Shown here: piece by piece, positions 38,101-50,321 of the stretch
Position numbering within the stretch: position 1 is the first letter of the stretch
Layout of the letters: every line of letters starts with the position of its first letter
NCBI GenBank assembly: GCA_003991915.1
Contig: RQTK01000336.1
Location: 381,110 to 445,109 of the forward strand
Reading direction: 5' to 3'
From: Elysia chlorotica
Taxonomy: Eukaryota > Mollusca > Gastropoda > Plakobranchidae
DNA: 64,000 bases
The notes under the pieces: generated by a model
Seen by the model: the letters and a program-made list of their open reading frames with translations, nothing else
The model's database searches: none
What the model was told of the DNA's origin: nothing
Translations under genes and position numbers: made by a program

Positions 38101-41100
38101 TAAGTGCACTTTAAGAGTTGAACAAACTTTATCTTTATCCTTTTAAAAATCAGATATAATAATTAAAAAAAAAATGAAAATGGTCTATATAGTTTATTTT
38201 TTCTTTGTGTGCAGGGCTCTAGCTAAAAACTTATATCAGTAAATTGTGCCTTACATATCATGCCCTCTTTTATATGGATGGAAATGGTCACACTCTATAA
38301 AGAGAGTGCAAAAAAATTAATTATGCATTATAGATCCAAAGCATCCTCTAGAACAATTCATAGTCATAACATAAATTATCTTCTCCTTGGCAGAACCATG
38401 TAAAATATCTGCAACTGTTTGAATTTCATGTGCTGTCACACTGAAAGGTACAATGTGGACTTTTTTGGGACAATATTGGAAGAGGGCTCTGGTTCCAAAA
38501 TATGCAAAGCATGACTATGTATTTTTCTTCTCTTGAGATGAATTCTTGAAATCATTATCTAAATAGACCAACTACAGAATGCTTCAGAATTAGAATTCAT
38601 TTCTTGAAACGAAATACTTCCATTTTTTTACCTACATGCTTTAAGATAACACATATCGACTTTAAAGTTCCCATCTGATTCATCTCAAGCTAACATCTGT
38701 GCCTGGGTCACCATTTTGGGGAAATCTCCGCCGACTCCAATCCCTTTATCTCCATGACAACCCACTCGGAAAGTTTGAGACCCTGCAGATCCTGGGTTCC
38801 TCTCCAGCACTCACCATCCTAACTCTCTATGACACACCTTTGTCACTGAAGAAAAACTACAGGTGAATAGAAACTTTCCTGTTTCCCTCAATCTAAATGA
38901 AATTGTGGTATACTATAATATGCATACGTAGACTGCCCAAGTTTTCCACGTTAAAGATTCATAATTCATTTATTATCCCTCAGCAGGTACTTATTTTTAG
39001 TTCATGCAGCAAAATTTACACCAGATGACAATAAAAAAAAACAACAACATTAAAAGGGAGTAATAAAATTATCAAAGCTTTGAGCTATCAAGGGCAGTGC
39101 TTTAGTTTTCTCTCCTACTTGATAGTTCCAGGAATATAATTCAGTAGCAACTGCTATGATGTTTGTAATGTAGAAAAGAAAGATCCATGTCATTTCAACC
39201 ACCACTCACATTTTAAATTACCAATCATGCTTTAAAAGGTTAAGGGAAAATATCTAACTCAGAAAGCTTTACAGTATGATCCCCATGCACACCAGAGGCT
39301 ACAAGCCTTCAACAGATTAACTACAGAGTTGAGATTAATATAAAAATAAATTAATTTAGTTAAGGAAAGGGTTATTCAGGTGTATTGAGTCCTCATTTTC
39401 AAACACAGCAAAGGAAAGACAGTTTTTAGTAACAATGTTCACATGAATAACCACTTAAAATTTTTTTTTTTTTATAATTTTGAGTATATTTTAAGTTTTA
39501 ATTTTCTTTGTTTCCATACCTACCCAAATTTGTTATATTCACTAAGAGTCATAAATATCTAAGGCCGCTCACCCAGCTTGCAGTATAGAAAATGTTAAAG
39601 CCACAGTGGAATTCGCTTAAGATAAACCCTGTTTTAGATAAACTATTGCTTTTAATGAACTTTTTGCAAGACATCCATTCCCCTTCTTTTTCTTTACTGT
39701 CTTTGTTTAATATAAACTTAGGTTAAGATAAACTTTTAGGCTGTCCTCAAGAGGCTTATCTCAAATGGATTCCTCTGTAATAATTATAATTTTTTCTTCA
39801 TGTCCACAGACATCATGTTGTCAACAGCATTTGGACCTTGAAAGCTCTGGACATGCATGTGATCTCGGATGAAGAGATCATCGAGGACGCTGTGTTTGAC
39901 GGACACTTCAAGGCTCTCACTCTGCCTCTAAGAATAGATCTGTGCCCGCACACAGCTTGTGTAAGTCAGACAGGAGAGTGCCAAACATTTAGCTAAATCA
40001 TTTCAACACATTGGCTGGTATCATGACGAAAACTCATGTCCAGCATCTAGAAATAAAATCCAGATCTTGTTGGCGCTTGTGTCTGGCAATTTATATGATT
40101 TTTAATATTGTACACAGTTTACAATTAAACTATGACAAAGGAAACCAAGTATTGCAGATTTTTATTTATAGTTGAAATAATCTGCAACACAGTGGCACCA
40201 TAGCCAAAAATAATACAATGCCATGGAGTCAGAGAATAGCAGTACATAATAGTACATAAGACACTCTGTTAAAAGATGTACAACTTTGCTCATTACTACA
40301 CCTTATATACCAATTAAATGTAAATGTGTAGTAGAGCTTGGTTGTCAATATGCAAAGCACAATTTAAAAAAAAAAAAGGTATAGTGCTGCTCTAAGAATA
40401 CAAAACGGTACGGTACATATATGCATCTTATATATACCATAATATGTACCTTATATACCAAACCACAACAACACCTCTCCCGCCAAACCCTCCCTTCTGC
40501 CCACTCCAGCCTCAATAACCCCCCCCCCTCCTTCTTACTAAAAGCCCAATAACACCAAGTACAAAAAGAACAATAACAACTACAAAAAGGATAACAGCAA
40601 TAAAAGCAACAAAACCACAACAAAATCAGCAACAAAAAAAAAAACAAAAAAAAACACCCCCCCCCCCCCCCCCCCCAAAAAGAAAAAAACAAAAAATAAA
40701 AAAAAACACAAAAACAAACAAAAACCTCACCAACAATCAAATATCACAAGGCTCATGCCCCTTAAACACTTTCATATTGTCATTCCAGGACTCAACGTTC
40801 CAGATGGAGATGTCTATTTTCCGTGGCACTAACGCAGCCATCAATAGAATCCTGGCCAAACACTCGCCTGTGCTCATTGTACAGAGATATATCCGGGGAT
40901 TCTTGCTACGAAGGAAGTAAGTCTATTGTAAACAATATTTGTTTTAACTGCAAACAACGCTGTTCAAACTTCTACAGCTTTTGAAGTAGGTGTGTAATAT
41001 TGTTTCTTTTGTTGACTTTTAAGGGAAAAAGGGCAGATTCTCCAGGGGAGACATATACAAAACTTTTCCCCCATTTCTCTTGGGGTTCACCTTTTACGAA

Positions 41101-44100
41101 GTATATTGTAGCTTTTTGTAGTATTTGTTTAGCAAGCTTACAAAATGAGTCTGGTTGTGGTTCAGAATTGCTCAAAGAAAACTGCAGCACTGACATAATG
41201 GCACGCAATCATAGCAAAAAATTTGTAGTTATTTCACCAGTTCAGTTTAAATATTATTCCCGCTTTAATAACATTTCTTAATAAGTGTATTTCTTGTAGC
41301 TATGTCTGAACAACAGTCATTATGTGAGATTGCTTTACATTATTCTTGTGAAACAACGAGGGTAAATCAGGCACAAATCAGAATTTTGAACCGTTTGATT
41401 CTTTATAGCATGTTAAGAAGCATCAAAGGCACTTTAAGAGGTTAAAAATATTAAAATTGATTGTTTCTAGATATTTCTTTTTATTTAAGAATTTAAAAAA
41501 GTTAAATTACAGTAGTTTTTCTGTGTTTAGAGGGCTCTAGTTCTAAACTTATATCAGCCACTTGCGTCTGATTCACATTTGATTGTGATTAAAAAGCTCT
41601 CCACTGAGTCATGTGGAAAACAACTTTTGATTTTCAGTTTACACAAAGCGTTAACAAATAATAAGCTAAAAATCAGCTAATTTATCATGGTATCATTTTC
41701 TTCACATCTGTTTTATACTTCATTTCTGTCTCCCACTCTTTAGAATGGGTATTCTTCAGCATACAAGAGACTCTGTTCCGATACCGTCGTTGGTTACACC
41801 GATTGTTCTGAGGTCAAACGGAGCAGAGGGCGCTTCTGAACTTGCCGCAGGATCCCTGCATCACGAGGGCATGGACTATGACACTTACCTCCGGTTTAAA
41901 CGACCAGATTCCATCCAATGGCCGTCTGAGGTAAATATTACATAGTGTGATAAGTGTGAGGGGGACGCCATCATGGTTAACTCATTGGTATTCAAGAAAT
42001 AGAGTTTACAGCAATTTTCCACTGGTGTCAACTAGTTTTTTTCAAATTTTTTTGTCATGAAAGATGGCACTATTGCAAGGGACACAACTCTTAGCATGTA
42101 GAACAGCTTTTTATTACCCCCTTGGACCATAATTTTGGAAGATTCTGTAACACAGTAGTGGTGGCATCACATAGCAAAAAAATTTTAGACCAAGGAGTTA
42201 ATCATTAACTACATTTTTTATTTTCCAAATGATTTACATAAAAATATATAACCAAGGGATGTTTTCGACAAACTTACTGACACATTATAAATAATAGGGT
42301 TCCTTAAAATTCAGAGGGGGGGGGGGTGGGGGGATACAAGAAATAGAGTTTACAGCAATTTTCCACTAGGTTCTGTGACACAGTAGTGGCACCACATAAT
42401 AAAATAGTTTGAGGCCAAGGAGTTAACCATTAACTAAATTCAAAGCTTTATCTAAAAAATTGGTACTTTACCTATTAAATTTAATGATGGAAAACTAAAT
42501 TTAAATGGTCTGTTTAAATAATATTATTTGTCAACTGTAAGGGTAATATAGGGAATAAACCTATATATTTTTTGTTCACTATTTATTTATAATGTTTCAA
42601 TACTCCTAAGCTTGTTGTCATCTCCTTTCAACTAAAAAAAAACAGCCGTACCTATTCTCAACTTCTGATTAACTTCAGTTCGATACAAAGTTTTCAATAC
42701 AAAGTCTAAATACTTCTATAAAGCGGTCTTCCAAAAAATCAGAATCATTTCGTGATTATTTTCAACAACAACAAATTTTACAGAAACATATTAAGAAAAA
42801 CTTGCGCTGAATCAATTGACCTTCATTTCTATTCCCAGGGAATAAGGGCTCCTCGGTCTTCCGCCAGACAGGAGAAAGACTACGGCTCATCCATCGTTGA
42901 TGGCAGACTAGAAGATTTGAGTCAGGCCCAATCGGTGGGCCAAGAAGCCCCAGTGCGTTTGCATGTCAATGTCCAGAAGTTAGACTCAGGGACACTTTCT
43001 GGTCTGCAGGCTGCCTCTGTAGCCATGGAAACCGCGATGGCTGAAACAGAACGCTCAGGGATAGCAGCCAAGAAATCTAGGAAGTTAAAAGGAAAAGGGA
43101 AGGACAGAGGAGAAGAGAAAAAGGAAGAGGTAAAAAAATAAAAAAAAGTAAAAAATTAGTGAACAATTATAACCATTTGCTTAAACTATTAACCAATATT
43201 ATTTAGTTCATGTTAAAAATGCTTTGGTTTCAAGGCAGTCCTCTAGTTTTCATTTATATAATTTACATTGGTTAAAACATGTATAGCACCTTTATGACAA
43301 GTATGCAGTTGTGCAACTTTGAAATGCTTTCTGCAGTTTACATCAAAGGCCACAAAAGACATGTAGCAAAACAATTTATATGAAAAAAATATAATAACTT
43401 AATACTAAAAAAGGATAGAATAATAAAAAAAATTAGCAACATATGAATGAATAGCAATGGCAGGAATATTAATTGTAAGATTAGTATCACTCTTTAGTGT
43501 CATTTTATAATAATAATGATGATAACATTGATGGTGATGGTAATGTTATTAGTAACAATGGTAATAATAGCAATAAGAATAAAAACGAGGATGATGATGA
43601 TTGTGATGGAAGTAATATGATGATGATGTTAATAACGTTAATAGTGGTGGTGGTAATAGTATTAGTAGCATTATCAATGAGGTGGTGGTCGTAGGAGAGA
43701 GAGCTCTACAGTAGTCATGGTAATGGTGGGAATAGTGGAACAACACTTAATTAGGATGCCATTAGGGTAGTACCCCCAGTTTAAAGCCCAGGGGAACCAA
43801 GGAGATATTAAACACGGGGATCTCTCTCCCTCTCTCTATAGAGAAACTGGATAGCTGAAAATAATTGCACCATCTCATAAGTAAGCTTTGCATTTCTGGT
43901 AATGAAGTTGAAGTGTCCCTTTTAGAAGGACCGCAACTCATATAAGTGTCCCTTTTAGAAGGACTGCAACTCATATAAGTGTCCCTTTTAGAAGGACTGC
44001 AACTCATATAATTGTGATTTCTAATTTATGATTTCTACGCATTTAATAGTTTTAAATTTAAAAAAGAAAAGTAAATGTATAAACCTAATCTTACCCACCC

Positions 44101-44335
44101 CCTAACGTAGAAGGGAAGGTGTAAAGAGGAAGGTCTAATCTGTCTCCCTCTATCCTTTCTTTCAACTTTAGAACCTCCAAAATTAGGAACCCCTACATTA
44201 GAGGAGCATCCTCGTAGAAGTATAATAGACTAGCATAGGATCTACCATGTCTTGCCTTCATTCTAAGTTTTTATTTTCTGTCAATGCCACCTGTTGCTGT
44301 ATAGAATTCCCCAGGGGAACCTAGGAGATGTTAAA

Positions 44336-44398
<63 letters not shown>

Positions 44399-47300
44399 TT
44401 TCTCTTCCTCTATCTATAGAGAACCTCCCAAAGAGAGCTCTGCTCTATCTCTCTCTCTCTCTCTCCCTCTCTCTATAGAGAAACTGGATAGCTGAAAATA
44501 ATTGCACCATCTCATAAGTAAGCTTTGCATTTCTGGTAATGAAGTTGAAGTGTCCCTTTTAGAAGGTAGTCTAGTCAGGACCGCAACTCATATAATTGTA
44601 TATGATTTCTACGCATTTAATAGTTTTAAAGGTGTAAATAATAACTCTTGTCTTTGAATGGCTTTTCACATTTCTCTGAAAGTAAAACATCAAGCATTTT
44701 TTTTTTTTACATATTGTGCCATGTTTCAATAAATTGTTTCCGATTCGCTTCTCATATTCCTCAGAAAGTAAAACCACAAAGGATCAAAGACATCAAGCAG
44801 TTTTTTGGACGTGTTGTGCCACCTGTAGCCACCGATGATGCTGAAGATGATGAGGATGATGAGGACGAGATCCCAATGACTGAATTTCGCCTCAAAGGTT
44901 CAATACAAAACCTATATGTATAATGACAACCAAGTTGAATCAGGCACAAGACGCTAATAATATGTTTTGAGCTACAGCTCTCAAAACATAGGAAAAATAT
45001 AATTTTATATATTGATATTTTTATTTAAAAAAAAAGAATTATATCTGGTTCTAGAATTGATGGAGTTGTTATTTTATAAGCTTTTTAGGTTGATGCATGC
45101 TTAAAAAAAGTCCAAATTCAGGCTTGTGCTTGATTCATCCTGGCTGCTTCACAAAATAAATGAAAATTTCAAGATGGTCTGAATTTTTTTTTCGGGAGGG
45201 AGAGCATGAGGATTGGGTTTGATATTCTTTCAGGTTCCTGTACGTTTCAGTGGCAGTATAATGTGACAGGCACAGGCAAAAGTCTCTGTGTGGTGCCTTG
45301 TAAAAAATGTTTTTAAGCTTTTAGGTTTCGAGACCCATCCCCATATAGGTTCCTCTATAAGGTACCAGGAGGTGTTAAATTATTCTCTGCTCTCAGCATT
45401 TCTTTTTTTGCTAGTTTAAATTAATTTAACGCATTCACCATAATAAGTATGTGCAGAAGAGCACATAACATTTAATATCAAATGACTCATAGTTTTCATT
45501 CAATTTTTTATTATCTCAAATCTTTGACAAAGATATTACATTTTTGTAAAAATTGTAAGATTTGCCTTTTTAAACCAATCACACATACATATAGGTGTGA
45601 TGCATAATCACCACTTGCAATTATAGTTGTGATGTAATTCCTTTCATCCTCTTTACCGAAAGTAATAATCATTCTATAGGCGTATTATAATTCTCATCAA
45701 ACCGTTTTATTTTGGTATTATTAGTTCCATTTTATCACAGACTTACAAATAGGCTCTTACTTGAATGTGTGAATGGAATCTTTACATTTTTGAAACTCTG
45801 GTTTTGTTTTATACAGAAAAGAAACATTTTAAGTACTTTTTCTGAATTTCAATTGTAACTGAAACCAACCATTTAATGTAACTATTATTTTCTGTATGTT
45901 GTGAAGTTGTGGTGAAAAGGAAAGGTTTGAGAGAACTTAAAATTAAACTTTTGTTTTGTCTTTTGCAAGTATCAATCTAAGATGAGAATTATTATTGAAT
46001 TTATAAGTCAGGTATGAATTCTGATTTTGCTGGTAAATTAAACTCTCAGTCTCTATCTTGGTGAGGGTTACTCTGTTTAAATCATCTGATATGTTACTAA
46101 TAACTTCCCATTCCCGACGCTCTTCCTTAACTACAGTGTACAATATGTTACGCTATAAAGAGACCCACCTGATATTCTTTTAAAGGTCGCAAGCCTCAGC
46201 TCTTGGTAGCAGACGCCACAACTGAGATGATCCTTGGCAGACGTGAAGCCGGACAAATGGTCAGGGAAGCAGAAGCTGAACGGATCAAACGAGAATCTGA
46301 GAGAATACCAGTATGGTTTTGTTTTTCTTTGGTTTTTCTTCAAACTTTTTAAAAAGTTATACTCTGTCGCTGTTACTTTGCTTAAATTTTAAATATTGTT
46401 AGTGAAAGATTGGAGATTGTCAAGTTATATGCCCTAATTTCGGCTATTTTTTCACTGTGACATTTAAAAAAAATTATTTTCAGTAATTGAATGCTGCTTT
46501 TTTTTGTCGCTACTAATAAATATTTTCAGAGAAAAAGAATAAAAACAGAAAAATAATATCTGGATATTGCAAAGATAAAAAAAAACAATTATTGTTCTCA
46601 CGAGTATTACATTTATTTTATGCATGTTTATTATTTCGCTAAAGAAATGAACATTGATACAGAGGAAAATGTTTGGATGTAATGTTTTTTTTTTAGATAT
46701 GGCCCTTTATGATAAATATTATTTGGAAATGTGTTTTTTGTTGCTGTTATTTAAGTACAAATATAAATATTATTAGAGGTAAAAAGGTGAAGCAATATTG
46801 AACATTTATATTTTTAAAGGTGATACATTTTTTTGGGAAAGTGTTTTTTGTCACTACAATTTAAGTATTGAGCAGGATGAATTTCATTTTTTAAAAAGTT
46901 ACCTACAGTTGTTTTTATTTAGGTGATTATGCTAAATTAATGAATATTTTCAAAATGATCTACTCTTACCAATTTTTTTTAGCTAAAATAATGAAAATTG
47001 TTAAAGAGTGATTACAGAGAAAATTTACTATTTTACTTTGTAATATTCCACAGGTATGTGTAACTTTTCTCAGTAGGATGAAAATTAAGATTACTTATTT
47101 CATATTCACAGCCAAAAGTGACACCTTACAACTTTACGACAACAGAGCAAAGAATTTTCCACCGCACTCACGGCACCATGGGGTTGTCCTGCCTCATGGC
47201 TGTCCATAAAGCATACAAGGTAAAGCTCAGATTATGCTTGATGCACTAGATCTACGTTTAATGTTTAAATCTCAAGGCAATGTATACGTCCCAATCATAA

Positions 47301-48475
47301 TGGTGATGTGATTGTTTACACGTTCTTCAACATAAACAACTCTCAAAATGGATGCTATTTATACTCTTTGGTAACTAATTTCTTTTAATAATTATTGTTA
47401 GTTGAATTTGACCAAAATTTTAGTTTTTGCGAATGGTCTGCTACTTGAATGTTTTAAATTTATGTTTCATATAAATAACAGACACAGCAACAAGGCAATC
47501 AGCCAGAGGCAGTAAGTATAAGCTTAAACTGCAAAACCTGGGTATTTAAAAGTACCCATAGACTTTGAGCTCAGAATATCTTTGTTATACTACCCCTAGT
47601 AATTTTAATATAAAGAGGATTAACTAGTAACTAATACTACTTTTACAAAATTCTTATCCCTGCTCAGGATCGAGAGAAAGCAGAAAAGATGGCTGCCAAA
47701 ATGGAAAATATTCTCGGCATGAGAGAGGAGAGGCAGCGCGCTAAGGATCGCATCAGGTGAACTTTAAATCATAGTCGGTTTTTGCAATACAGTATGCTCA
47801 TTAGTAACTTTGTTTAATTATCATGGAAAATCACCATCTTATTGGAGGCCAAATTGGAGGGTAAGATAGGAGGAAGTGATTTACATAGATGTTGGAGCAA
47901 GGTAAAGAGGAATAATTTTTAAAATCCTTAGTGCAAGCACGGAGAATGGCAATTATCAAAAGAGCTCCATTCCAATTTCTTATTTCTCATAGCAATGCAT
48001 TAAAATCTAACCTTAAAAGAAAAGTTTTAACACAAAAATACTTATAATCTTTTGTTATAAAATATAAAAAACAAAGATAGGAGTAAAACAAACAACAAAT
48101 AAAATATATAACTTGTATCTAAAATTTGTATGTCGTGAATGAAAAGTAAAAAAAAAATTGTGAGGGATCCCATTTCAGAATTCCTATAGACCTTATCTAA
48201 AGGAATATTCAATTATGCAATTTAAATCCTAAAGTTATATAATTTTGTGAGCTGATCATTTAATGTTTCTGTTGATTTTATTTCAGTCTGTATCATGATG
48301 AAAGACGAGCTCAGGTGCTTCGGGCCAGAGATATGGATCGTGCGAGAATCATTGATCGACTTGAGAAACGAGAACTGCAGCGCCTCAACTTCTTAGATAA
48401 GCAGCAAGAACATAAAGTAAGGATGGAGGGATGGAGGCAGGAGGAGAAAGGAAGGAAGGAGGGAAAGAGGAGAGG

Positions 48476-48556
<81 letters not shown>

Positions 48557-50321
48557 GAATAAGGGAGAGACAGAGAGAGCAAGAGGCAGAATGAGACAGA
48601 GGGTGAAAGAGAGAAAGAGAAAGGGGACAGACTGACACACAGAGAAATAAAAAAGTTCTTGACAGTTTGATCCAGCATTTTTTTCTTCACACTACAATCT
48701 ACAATACAATAATGGGTCAATGATGTATACCCAAGGATTACCTGGTCTAAGGCTTGAACTGAAATGAACTGAATAATCTGCTTCTTTGTTCCAGGTGAGA
48801 AGTTCAGACGTGAACAAGTCTGTGCGTAACGAACATTCATTTATGCTGGAGTTTAACTGCCAGCACACCTCAGTGTCAAACGCGCTTTTGCGTCACGACA
48901 GACAGTCGAAGCACGAGGACGGCAAGAGCAGTCGACGCAAGCTAGTCTCTGAGGCTAAGGTGAGTCCATCAATGAAATGTCTAACAAAGTGTGCTGTAAT
49001 GGGACCTTTTTACATTGCATGAATTTAGGCCTTTTCTTTGTATGTGCACTATTTTACAGAATTATAAAAAAAGGTTCTTAAAAAGTAAAAGCTTTGATTT
49101 TTTAAATTATTTTAAAATATTTTAAAATGGAAGGTTTGCTGATCAATACAAAGAGGTGCTAGCACAAAAGTATATCAATGTGTCTTGAGTTGTCTATCCC
49201 CAAACTCAAGTGGGATATAATGGGACAGAAAAGGTTGTGGTATTTTGCGGGGGTATATACCAATTGAAGACTTTTTCAATTATTGGGTTGAAATTATGAA
49301 TGTAGGGACTAGTGCCTTGAAAGAAGTGATTTCCTGATTAATAAAATCATTGAGTATGACCACAACAAATAAGCATTAAATGAACCATATAAATTACTTT
49401 GAAATCAAGTTATGTCTCTCGAAAAGCATTCTGCTACATATTTTACTTTGAAATCAAGTTTTGCCCCTGTAAAATCAATCCACGAACATCTGAATCATTG
49501 TGCTAGGATTCTGGCATAGTTCATTGTTGCTGCTTTTGAGAAAATCAACAAAAACTTTATTTCTGCTTCAAATTGGACACAAGTTTCTAATAAGTTAATG
49601 CAAAAACCTCATTTTCACTATTACAATAAAATTTTGGCATAAGCCTCACTCATGCCAATATTGTAACATTGTGATGACATAATTTTGACTTTGTAAGCAA
49701 GTTACGTCTACTGCAATGACACCATATCAATGCCTCCCTCAGTTCGTGATACCAATAACCCATATAGACTTTACTCTGAAATCAAGTTATGCCTCTTGCA
49801 CTTACACCATAATTATGAATGAACCATATAATTATGTTTTACTTTGAAATCAAGTTCTGTATCCAATCCCTCCCCCAATTGGTCATACCAATAAACCATA
49901 CAGACTTTACTTTGAAATCAACTTAAGCCTCTTGCGTTTACACCACATCAATGAACCATATATATTTTACTTTGAAATCAAGTTCCGTATCCAATCTCTA
50001 CCCCAGCTCGGCGAGGTCGACCAACAAGACATGGTCCGCAGTTACCTGGAACACCGGCGCCTCATGAGACAGACCGAGACGGCCATGGCTCGGGCAGCCC
50101 TCGACACAAAGATGCTGAGCGAAGCCAACGACCGTCTCCAGGACGCCAGGTCTAGGGTTGCCCACCAGAGGGCGAGGCAGGCCAGCGTCCAGGCGTTCTA
50201 CCCCCTCCCTCCCCACAACCTGCCCCCCGCCACCACAGCTCCGGCCGGAATGTCTCGGTGGGAGGCCACGTCCGCAGTGCTGGCCGGGAGGGTGGGGAGG
50301 CATCACACGCTCTACACATAG
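35116..50321 (+). CDS. LRRIQ3: LRRIQ3, leucine-rich repeat and IQ motif protein
   Basis: A poorly characterised conserved protein. Exons: 35116-35246, 35691-35931, 36801-36973, 37363-37603, 38690-38862, 39810-39960, 40789-40916, 41744-41930, 42839-43129, 44765-44897, 46186-46310, 47112-47219, 47482-47511, 47668-47756, 48287-48416, 48795-48959, 50007-50321. Phases agree; the product is 936 residues with all exons, 798 with one copy of the duplicated pair (human 624). LRRs: SNNFITRIDSLIACRNLIKL and SLYLHDNPLGKF; cap SLKKNYRHHVVNSIWTLKAL and VISDEEII match human. The IQ motif is IVQRYIRGFLLRRK in exon 7. The C-terminal half is basic coiled coil (IIDRLEKRELQRL) ending RLQDARSRVA, also matching human (ERLQDAKTKVA). 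Exon 13 is a 30-base microexon. Exon 10 uses a weak donor, GTTCAA, but its phase fits. The last exon is GC-rich, unlike its neighbours. IQ motifs bind calmodulin. Confidence 0.92.
35560..39010 (+). repeat. Tandem duplication carrying two LRRIQ3 LRR exons
   Basis: Unit 1, about 35560-37135, and unit 2, about 37215-39010, each carry an 80-codon LRR exon and a 57-codon LRR exon plus introns. Exon pairs differ at 19 of 414 bases by my count; two changes alter a residue (I to V, S to N). The unit enters and leaves in phase 2, so splicing through both copies keeps the frame. Unit 2 has an extra 229-bp MITE (38024-38252) that unit 1 lacks at the matching site (36371). Confidence 0.9.
38024..38252 (+). 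mobile_element. MITE family C, copy 1
   Basis: Starts GTGAGGCAACCAAGGTGAAT then AAGGCACAAG and ends ATTGTGCCTTA, an inverted form of the same motif. ACATAT occurs on both sides. The duplicated unit at 36371 is the matching empty site, which defines the insertion. Confidence 0.7.
39604..39777 (+). mobile_element. Pogo/Tigger-like MITE
   Basis: A 174-bp element with ends CAGTGGAATTCGCTTAAGAT and the inverted AGGCTTATCTCAAATGGATT then CCTCTG, next to TA on the right. CAGTGGAA...CTTA ends are typical of pogo/Tigger elements of the Tc1/mariner superfamily. It is 30 bases before an LRRIQ3 acceptor. A related fragment ends at 12264. Confidence 0.6.
40440..40730. repeat. A/C-rich low-complexity tract
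   Basis: Runs of A, AAC/AAAC and an 18-base poly-C tract inside LRRIQ3 intron 6. The 131-codon minus frame over it is low-complexity. Confidence 0.9.
41349..41585 (+). mobile_element. MITE family C, copy 2
   Basis: GAAACAACGAGGGTAAATCA then GGCACAAATCAGAATTTTGA at the left; GAGGGCTCTAGTTCTAAACT and TATATCAGCCACTTGCGTCT at the right, parallel to 38024-38252 (GCAGGGCTCTAGCTAAAAAC, TTATATCAGTAAATTGTGCC). LRRIQ3 intron 7. Confidence 0.65.
41968..42440. repeat. Tandem duplication in LRRIQ3 intron 8
   Basis: CAAGAAATAGAGTTTACAGC then AATTTTCCACT occurs near 41994 and 42336; CTGTAACACAGTAGTGG and GACCAAGGAGTTAATCATTA recur as CTGTGACACAGTAGTGG and GGCCAAGGAGTTAACCATTA. Confidence 0.75.
43495..43690. 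repeat. AAT/GAT trinucleotide-rich tract
   Basis: Imperfect trinucleotide repeats (AAT, GAT, GTA, GTG) in LRRIQ3 intron 9; the Asp/Asn/Met-rich frames over it are not genes. Confidence 0.8.
43788..44635 (+). repeat. Duplicated block with repeat R, (GA)n and 33-bp units
   Basis: Two copies of repeat R (43788 and 44311, CAGGGGAACC...) each lead into an almost identical 95-base stretch (43836-43930 and 44474-44567: CTATAGAGAAACTGGATAGC, then ATAATTGCACCATCTCATAA). In copy 1 a 33-bp unit, GTGTCCCTTTTAGAAGGACT then GCAACTCATATAA, is tandem three times (43912-44010). In copy 2 the core has grown into about 55 bases of (GA)n. Confidence 0.85.
44925..45152 (+). mobile_element. MITE family C, copy 3
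   Basis: Left end GACAACCAAGTTGAATCAGG then CACAAG; right end CTTGTGCTTGATTCATCCTG then GCTGCTTCAC, the inverted complement. This copy shows the full terminal repeats. It begins 28 bases after the LRRIQ3 exon 10 donor. Confidence 0.7.
48479..48541. repeat. (GA)n microsatellite close to a splice donor
   Basis: About 60 bases of pure (GA)n starting 60 bases after the LRRIQ3 exon 15 donor, within a wider GA-rich stretch (48417-48630). Arg/Glu and Ser/Leu frames over it are not genes. Confidence 0.9.
49390..50006 (+). repeat. Tandem array leading into the last LRRIQ3 exon
   Basis: TTTACTTTGAAATCAAGTT recurs about seven times (near 49396, 49442, 49682, 49769, 49838, 49905, 49966), alternating with GCCTCTTGCACTTACACCAT-like and CTGTATCCAATC-like blocks. 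The last unit, CCGTATCCAATCTCTACCCC then AG, is the acceptor of the final LRRIQ3 exon at 50007; earlier units carry decayed versions of that acceptor (CCAATCCCTCCCCCA near 49865; ATGCCTCCCTCAG near 49733). Confidence 0.75.

Noticed and set aside
40345-40740. 131-codon minus frame with Phe/Gly/Cys runs
   Set aside because: Translation of the A/C-rich low-complexity tract in an LRRIQ3 intron.
43762-44007. Frame with repeated SPSKRDTYMSC
   Set aside because: Produced by three tandem 33-bp DNA units in an intron, not a protein repeat under selection.
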